From contig JALHPX010000007.1 in the NCBI GenBank assembly GCA_022842225.1, forward strand, positions 1 through 18,853: a DNA stretch of 18,853 bases, in the 5' to 3' direction. The position numbers and the translations under genes are program-made. Under the pieces are notes generated by a model. It saw only the letters and a program-made list of their open reading frames with translations, was not told the origin of the DNA and did not search any database. Shown piece after piece: positions 13,747 through 18,853 of the stretch (positions are counted from its first letter, which is position 1; each line of letters begins with the position of its first letter). Source of the stretch: a bacterium. GTDB taxonomy: Bacteria > Bdellovibrionota > FAC87 > UBA2466.

Positions 13747-15477
13747 ATGACAAATACAGATAAGAAATGGCTCGCTCCGGCGGTTCTCTCGACGATACTT
13801 TCCTTCATTTATATAAGCACTGCGCCAACGACGCTGCCTGACGCGGATGCGGGCGAATTTATTTTGCTCGCTAAATTTGGCGGCGTGGCACATCCGCCAG
13901 GTTACCCGCTCTATGTCGGCATCTTGCGTTTGCTCGCCTCGGTGACGGTTTTCCCGTCGATAGTTTATCAACTCTCTCTCTTCTCTGTTTTTTGCACGGT
14001 TGCTTCGGCTGCAGTTTTGTTTGTGCTGTTTTCTCGCCTGGGTGCGTCGGTGTTTTCAGTGTTCCTTGGAGTGTTGGTTGCGTTCACCGCTCCGGGTATT
14101 TGGCGAATTGCGACGACAGTCGAGCCCTTCGCTCTCAATCTTTTGCTTAGCAGTGTTGTGATGCTGATAAGCCTCGAACTTTTCTTTCGTCCCGAGAAGA
14201 ACGTGGTGCGTCTTATCGGAGCGCTTGGGCTTTGTTTTGGTTTGGGTTTTGCGAATCACCACGCATTGGTGCTGTTTGCTCCTTTGGCCTTTGCGGGGAT
14301 GCTTCGCTCCGTCGGTAAGTCGCGTCCCATCGCTTTAAAGAGCACGGGTTACTTCGCTTTGGCTTTTCTTGTTGGCGCACTGCCTATCGTTACGCTTTGG
14401 GGTGGGAACGCCGATGCTCCCCTGTCCTGGGGGCCGCTAAAGGATTTCTCCGCTGTTTGGGCGCATCTGCTGCGCAAAGATTACGGCACGTTTCAGCTCT
14501 CGGCATCCGACACAACTAGCTATAAAGCGCTGTCGTTTTTTTGGACCTCGCTGCCCAGAGAGCTTGGAACGGTCTTCTTCTGTACTCTCACCATTGGATT
14601 CTTAGGAGCCTGCGGAAACTTTTTCTCCGAGAAACGCCATAAGGCCACAAGTTGGTTTTTTGCAGTATCCGCATTTTCTCTATTACTGATTGGTCTGGGG
14701 TTTTTCGCGCTGTGCAACGTGGACACGAATGGTGGAGGTGCGACGATTGTGCACCGGTTTTTTCACCCGGCATTTCCTTTCATTGCGCTTTTTCTTGTCT
14801 TGGGAATTCAGACGATTCGAGATCGAGTGCCCCGAGAATACGAGGCCGCAACTTTTGCTTTAGCAACGTTTCTAATTTGTTTCCATCTACAAAGTCAGTG
14901 GACTTTTTGTAACCGCGCCTCGGAAACATTTGCGGAAGTAGATGTTCGAAACACTTTCTTCTTATTGAGCGAGAGCGAGAAGCCAGTACTGGTGACTTTC
15001 TCCGATGCTGAAATTTTGGGAGCACTCTACGGTCAGAATATTTTGGGACTCGGCAAAGGTGTAGAGGTCGTGCAACCCGCAATGTGGGGGCACGATGCTT
15101 ATCGCTGGGGCGTGATGGATCGGCTGGGAATTGGCTTACATCCCGATGCAAGGCTCCAAGACGATTGGAAACTTGCTCTGCAAGCTGTCCCAAAGGACCG
15201 CGATATTTACTTTTCGCGACTGAGTGACGAATTGAAAGCGGGTTGGCCCGGCCAACTTTTTCGAAGAGTGCGATTAGTTCGTTGGTATAGAGATGGATTA
15301 CCTCCCGATCCGACTGCATTAGTGAACCGAGACCTCGCTAGTTTTTCTTATGGCTTGGAGCGACCTGCCGGCGGATCTGAATTAAGTGCATGGGAGGCGA
15401 TTTTGTACTCTCGTTATAATGAATGGTTTCAAGATCTTGCTACCGCGCAAAATAACTCAGTAAATCATCCTAGATAG
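13747..15477 (+). CDS. DUF2723 / GT-C-type multi-spanning membrane protein (TMEM260-like)
   Basis: The 576-residue product has about eleven hydrophobic segments in its first 380 residues, followed by a mostly soluble C-terminal domain of about 190 residues. The N-terminal region carries the DUF2723 signature: PDADAGEFILLAK (31-43), with the acidic residues expected in the first loop of GT-C glycosyltransferases, then AHPPGYPLY (48-56), TVEPFALN (124-131, the EVYALN-like motif) and FANHHA (168-173). A later PLSWGPLKD region matches the W-G element of the family. Mammalian TMEM260 is an O-mannosyltransferase for Ig-like IPT domains; bacterial members are poorly characterised. The ATG at 13747 has only a weak ribosome-binding site. 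The next gene encodes a very large Ig-like secreted protein, a plausible but unproven substrate. Confidence 0.8.
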   Translation: MTNTDKKWLAPAVLSTILSFIYISTAPTTLPDADAGEFILLAKFGGVAHPPGYPLYVGILRLLASVTVFPSIVYQLSLFSVFCTVASAAVLFVLFSRLGASVFSVFLGVLVAFTAPGIWRIATTVEPFALNLLLSSVVMLISLELFFRPEKNVVRLIGALGLCFGLGFANHHALVLFAPLAFAGMLRSVGKSRPIALKSTGYFALAFLVGALPIVTLWGGNADAPLSWGPLKDFSAVWAHLLRKDYGTFQLSASDTTSYKALSFFWTSLPRELGTVFFCTLTIGFLGACGNFFSEKRHKATSWFFAVSAFSLLLIGLGFFALCNVDTNGGGATIVHRFFHPAFPFIALFLVLGIQTIRDRVPREYEAATFALATFLICFHLQSQWTFCNRASETFAEVDVRNTFFLLSESEKPVLVTFSDAEILGALYGQNILGLGKGVEVVQPAMWGHDAYRWGVMDRLGIGLHPDARLQDDWKLALQAVPKDRDIYFSRLSDELKAGWPGQLFRRVRLVRWYRDGLPPDPTALVNRDLASFSYGLERPAGGSELSAWEAILYSRYNEWFQDLATAQNNSVNHPR

Positions 15478-15523
15478 CGGTTCACTTATTCGTTTACCTA
15501 GTCATTTCAAATGCTTACCACTG

Positions 15524-15529
15524 TATAAT
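15524..15529 (+). promoter_or_regulatory. Consensus -10 hexamer in the leader of the large surface protein gene
   Basis: A perfect TATAAT occurs in the 269-base region between the DUF2723 gene and the large secreted protein gene, about 220 bases before the latter's start. No good -35 box lies at 16-18 bases upstream, so the call is weak. The rest of the region holds a small hairpin CTGGAT-N7-ATCCAG (15597-15615, no U-tract) and a T-run at 15713-15719; I see no small gene or strong terminator in it. Confidence 0.25.
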
Positions 15530-15746
15530 CCCTAGCCGCGTTGTGCGATTATGCCGCCATGTGTTAATTTATTTAATGAAGTTACCGACAATCTATCTGG
15601 ATGGCCTAAATCCAGTTAAGGCAGATTAGTTCCTCTTCGATTTTTCCAACTTAGTCCTTACGTAGCACGTTGCCGTTGTTCTCCCGCTGCTCCTGCACGC
15701 TTACAGGCCAAGATTTTTTTAATTGCACGTTTCCTGGGGGTCTTCT

Positions 15747-18700
15747 GTGAAGATCTTTTCGCTTAGAAAAACTATGACTGGTTTAACCAGTGCTTTGATT
15801 TCTGCCCTGAGTTTGTTGTGGGGCCAATCTGCATTTGGGGAAGCCCAGTACAATATCTCGTTGAGTATGTCCGCGCCTACTATCGGTGCGAATACCACTT
15901 TCACGGCCTCCGACTCTACCTCTAGCGGGGACGGCACTTTCTACAATACCTATTCAGGAATTGGTCGTTATGTTTTGGGCACTACGGTTTCGGGTCGGTA
16001 TTCGACGTTCGCGAACACCACTCGTTACGGTGTTGAGTTGGAAGGTTTCCACATCTTTCAAAGTTTTCTCAGTGCTCGTACTTTCACCGTAGTGTCTTCG
16101 AACACGGCCTGCCCAGGCGGTTCTAACACTTATGGTTTTATTAATATCCGTACTCGCTCTGCGACGGCCACGATTAATCCACAGGATGCAAGTGCCGTCG
16201 GCTTCAAAGCCGGTGGAGTGTTTACTTACAACGCTGCTTCTTCTCCAGATATTTCTGGAGCAAACTATTTCAACTTGGCGGGTCCCACTTTAACGACCGG
16301 TTCTCCTGCTTTCACCGCAGATGGCCTGGCCGCTGCGACTTGCTCAAGCGGTAACTATAAGGTCACCGTTTCCTCTGCTTATCCTTGGGACCAGCACAGC
16401 GCGATGTATTTCGGACCCTCGGGTGGTGTTATCGTCGGATTGGGTGGTAACCCGATGGTTTCCATCATGTCGCCGATTGAAGACTTAACAGCTCCTCGGA
16501 TGGCGCAACTGTCTGGCCGGGTGATGTCCGGTATTTATAGTGAGTACCAATCGACTATTTTCCAAAGACAGATTTATCTTTATCCGGATGGAAGCGGAAC
16601 AACTTTCACTTTACGCGAAGTAACGGACTTCGATGATCCGGCTCAATACACCACTTTTGGTACTCTGGTTTGCACCAGCCGCAATAGCCCAACGCAGGGT
16701 TTTTGTTCGGGAACGCTTACGCGAAACGGCGTAAGTGGTTCGGGAAAAGTCGTTTGCCAAGTCAGTAAGCGCGCTGCTTCAGATATTTTGACTTGCTCTG
16801 GTCAGAAGCCAGACGCCAACTCTACGTCGTTTAGTATATTGGCGAGAAATTTCGGCCAGGCTTTTGTCGGAGTAACTTTAACGGGTCCTACGTTTACCGT
16901 AGCGTCGTTAACGTCGACGACGACAGACGTAACCGTTCGCAACTTGAGTGGTAACCCCGTCGCTTCGCTGAGCGAACCTACGGCGCCACAAGATCGCTTA
17001 GTTGCTCCCTTCTCCCTTCCTACGCCTTTCACGGGTGCTGGTGGGACTTGCGGATCGTCACTTAACGGTTACTCGAGTTGCTTGCTCACAGTTGGTTTTG
17101 CACCTTCAGATCCCGGAACTTACTCACAAGTTTTGCGGGTTCAGTATGACAACCAAATTGCGACGGTGAATGCCACTGCGAATGTGATTGGTGCGGTGAG
17201 GTTGTCGTCGATCATCATCAGCCCTTCGGGTACGCTTACCGTCGGCGGCACGCAGCAGTACACCGCCACAGGCGTCTACTCAGATGGCTCTACACAAGAT
17301 ATTACGAGTGTCGTCGTTTGGACTACGAGTGATGGTACGAAAATGACCATCTCATCGGGCGGTCTGGGTACGGCAGTCGCGGCCGGTGCTGTGAACGTTA
17401 CGGGCACACTGGGATTAATAAGTAATTCTGCTGCGATTACAGTGAATGCGGGCAGCTCGGCTCCAGCGGTGGACTTTGCCATGTCCGAACCCAACGGAAC
17501 GGCCGATACGGTTGCTAAGGGAGAGCCTTACAATATTCGTTTCACGGGTGGAGCGGACACGGATAGTAATGCCAACGTCTACTTCTACTATAAGGCTACA
17601 AACACCAGCTGCTCTGCTGGTCTGGCGGGTTGGACTATCATTAATGCCACTAATCCAACAAAAGAGGATTCGCATACTGGCTACACTTGGGACACCTCGG
17701 GCTTAGCGGCAGGTTCCTATTTCGTTTGCGGCGTAATCACAGACGGGGTGACTACTCGCTACGCTGTAAGCAGCGGCCAAATGTCGGTCTCCGCGATCGC
17801 CACTGCTAAATTGATTAAGGTCAATCCAAGTTCAACTTCTGAGAAACCATATTACATTTCTTACGACGTGTACGAGGCCCACTCTTCAGTAGCGGGAACG
17901 ATCGATAACACAAACGCTTACGCTTCGAACACGACTTCAAAAGTCGCGCAATCCTTGGCTGGGACCATCACGCCGCAGGCAACGATTTCTTGGCCTGCAG
18001 CATACCGTTCGTGCGCAAACCGCGGTACCGACTGGCGTCTGCCGACCCCACAGGAGTTTGTGGCGGCTTCAATCGGCACTCCGAACAATCCAGGGGCTTG
18101 CAACACCATCACGAACGTCGTTCCGACTGTTATTCCTGCCTTTGGGGGCACCTGCGTTTCCTCCGGAGGAATTTACGATCTCGTGGGTAACCTGAATGAG
18201 TGGACCGATTTGATTACCACTACGGATGCTGCTCGCCTCACAAGTGCTTCCGCGATTAAAGCAGCGACCGACTACGGCGGTGCTTGGGTTGGTAAGACGG
18301 CCGCCAGCTACAACGCTCTGACGTTGCCGGCTACCGGTGTAACCACTGCATTCGACCCTGATTTGGGAATAACCCGTACCGGTGGTAGCCAGACTGTCGG
18401 CTTCTTTGCGGGTGATATTGCCACGCACAACACTAGCGTCACTTCTGCGTTGATTCGCGGCGGTTACTACAATACGCCTAGTGCATCGACGGGCGGTGGA
18501 TTGTACCAGAGCCGACTTTCTGTGAACGCAACTACAGGAACGAGTGCTTTTGTAGGCTACCGATGCGCTAAAAACGCTTACACAATTCCCGCGGTGGAAA
18601 TCACGGCTCCGACAAGAGCGGCTGCCCTGATTCCAGATGGATCGAATAACGTCACTGTAACTTTTCAAGCTTATGATAGCGACGATAACGCGACCGTTTC

Positions 18701-18853
18701 ACTGTATTACAAGGACGCGTCTCTCGGTACCGCTGGCTGCAACGGGGATCCCGCTGCCAACGGTTGGACCGCTATTGACACGACTCTTCAGGAAAACAGT
18801 GCGACGAGTAGAGTCGTGAGCACGACTGGATGGCCGACTGGGTATTACCTTGT
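15747..18853 (+). CDS. Very large secreted Ig-like protein with embedded FGE/C-type-lectin-like domain (3' end outside window)
   Basis: The frame stays open from a GTG at 15747 to the window end, at least 1,035 residues. GGGGG six bases upstream is the ribosome-binding site; an ATG at 15774 is the alternative. A signal peptide (MKIFSLRKTMTGL..., cleavage near FGEAQ) is followed by a Ser/Thr-rich region. Residues about 380-483 resemble a choice-of-anchor-D/ASH-like beta domain (CGSSLNG...CLLTVGFAPSDPGTY). Residues 486-566 are a bacterial Ig-like (Big_2) domain (SPSGTLTVGGTQQYTATGVY). A cysteine-bearing module at about 573-680 recurs at about 950 to the end. Between them, residues about 700-942 are a sulfatase-modifying/FGE-type fold (WRLPTPQEF, GIYDLVGNLNEWT, IRGGYYN, VGYRCAKN) lacking the catalytic Cys pair. 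It is probably a surface adhesin or fibre. The partner is unknown. Confidence 0.85.
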   Translation, partial: MKIFSLRKTMTGLTSALISALSLLWGQSAFGEAQYNISLSMSAPTIGANTTFTASDSTSSGDGTFYNTYSGIGRYVLGTTVSGRYSTFANTTRYGVELEGFHIFQSFLSARTFTVVSSNTACPGGSNTYGFINIRTRSATATINPQDASAVGFKAGGVFTYNAASSPDISGANYFNLAGPTLTTGSPAFTADGLAAATCSSGNYKVTVSSAYPWDQHSAMYFGPSGGVIVGLGGNPMVSIMSPIEDLTAPRMAQLSGRVMSGIYSEYQSTIFQRQIYLYPDGSGTTFTLREVTDFDDPAQYTTFGTLVCTSRNSPTQGFCSGTLTRNGVSGSGKVVCQVSKRAASDILTCSGQKPDANSTSFSILARNFGQAFVGVTLTGPTFTVASLTSTTTDVTVRNLSGNPVASLSEPTAPQDRLVAPFSLPTPFTGAGGTCGSSLNGYSSCLLTVGFAPSDPGTYSQVLRVQYDNQIATVNATANVIGAVRLSSIIISPSGTLTVGGTQQYTATGVYSDGSTQDITSVVVWTTSDGTKMTISSGGLGTAVAAGAVNVTGTLGLISNSAAITVNAGSSAPAVDFAMSEPNGTADTVAKGEPYNIRFTGGADTDSNANVYFYYKATNTSCSAGLAGWTIINATNPTKEDSHTGYTWDTSGLAAGSYFVCGVITDGVTTRYAVSSGQMSVSAIATAKLIKVNPSSTSEKPYYISYDVYEAHSSVAGTIDNTNAYASNTTSKVAQSLAGTITPQATISWPAAYRSCANRGTDWRLPTPQEFVAASIGTPNNPGACNTITNVVPTVIPAFGGTCVSSGGIYDLVGNLNEWTDLITTTDAARLTSASAIKAATDYGGAWVGKTAASYNALTLPATGVTTAFDPDLGITRTGGSQTVGFFAGDIATHNTSVTSALIRGGYYNTPSASTGGGLYQSRLSVNATTGTSAFVGYRCAKNAYTIPAVEITAPTRAAALIPDGSNNVTVTFQAYDSDDNATVSLYYKDASLGTAGCNGDPAANGWTAIDTTLQENSATSRVVSTTGWPTGYYL

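Noticed and set aside
14780..15319. 179-codon minus-strand open frame
   Set aside because: It is antisense to the C-terminal half of the DUF2723 gene, and its product is basic and without any domain.
17840..18575. Variable protein of a diversity-generating retroelement
   Set aside because: The fold class fits, but there is no reverse transcriptase or template repeat in the window. The domain is internal, followed by another Ig-like module, whereas variable repeats usually end the protein.
18069..18668. 199-codon minus-strand open frame
   Set aside because: It is opposite the FGE-like domain of the large secreted protein, whose frame is continuous and domain-rich. The antisense product is Arg/Ser/Thr-rich without recognisable features.

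Overview
The window looks like chromosomal DNA from a Gram-negative bacterium. Cell-division genes of the FtsEX-EnvC type, an outer-membrane beta-barrel protein and many Sec signal peptides all point that way. The mix of gene families (ftsEX next to a LytM protein, a lone AceE-type dehydrogenase, a DUF2723 membrane protein, Ig-like surface proteins) fits the Bdellovibrionota/Oligoflexia branch of the former Deltaproteobacteria. That placement is an inference from family content, not from a marker search.

Left part (1-8050). The window opens in the 3' end of an unrecognised gene, followed by a minus-strand tRNA-Cys with a good sigma70-like promoter that carries a perfect palindrome in its spacer. 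Next is a tight plus-strand operon, ftsE-ftsX-envC-like, which couples septal peptidoglycan hydrolysis to division. It converges on a minus-strand cluster read as upp-like, def, aceE-like (uracil salvage, N-terminal deformylation, pyruvate decarboxylation).

Middle (8050-12250). Divergent from upp is a plus-strand pair: a DEDDh 3'-5' exonuclease and an unusual 680-residue fusion of tRNA-guanine transglycosylase (Tgt) with an MnmC/MnmD-type methyltransferase. Both halves belong to families that modify tRNA wobble position 34. Converging on it, with a 4-bp overlap, is a minus-strand unit in which a TetR-family regulator precedes a small outer-membrane beta-barrel protein. A perfect inverted repeat, TTTGTAC-N4-GTACAAA, sits between the two genes over a likely promoter of the barrel gene.

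Right part (12250-18853). Two tandem minus-strand genes encode paralogous exported proteins with four cysteines at conserved spacing. Both use GTG starts behind a shared GGGAGGAAT ribosome-binding site, and the pair ends at a strong terminator. Divergent from them are a DUF2723/GT-C-type membrane protein and then a very long secreted protein that runs off the window. The latter carries Ig-like modules and an embedded formylglycine-generating-enzyme/C-type-lectin-like domain without the catalytic cysteines.

No CRISPR array, insertion sequence, integrase, rRNA or replication origin was seen. No intergenic stretch exceeds 300 bases.
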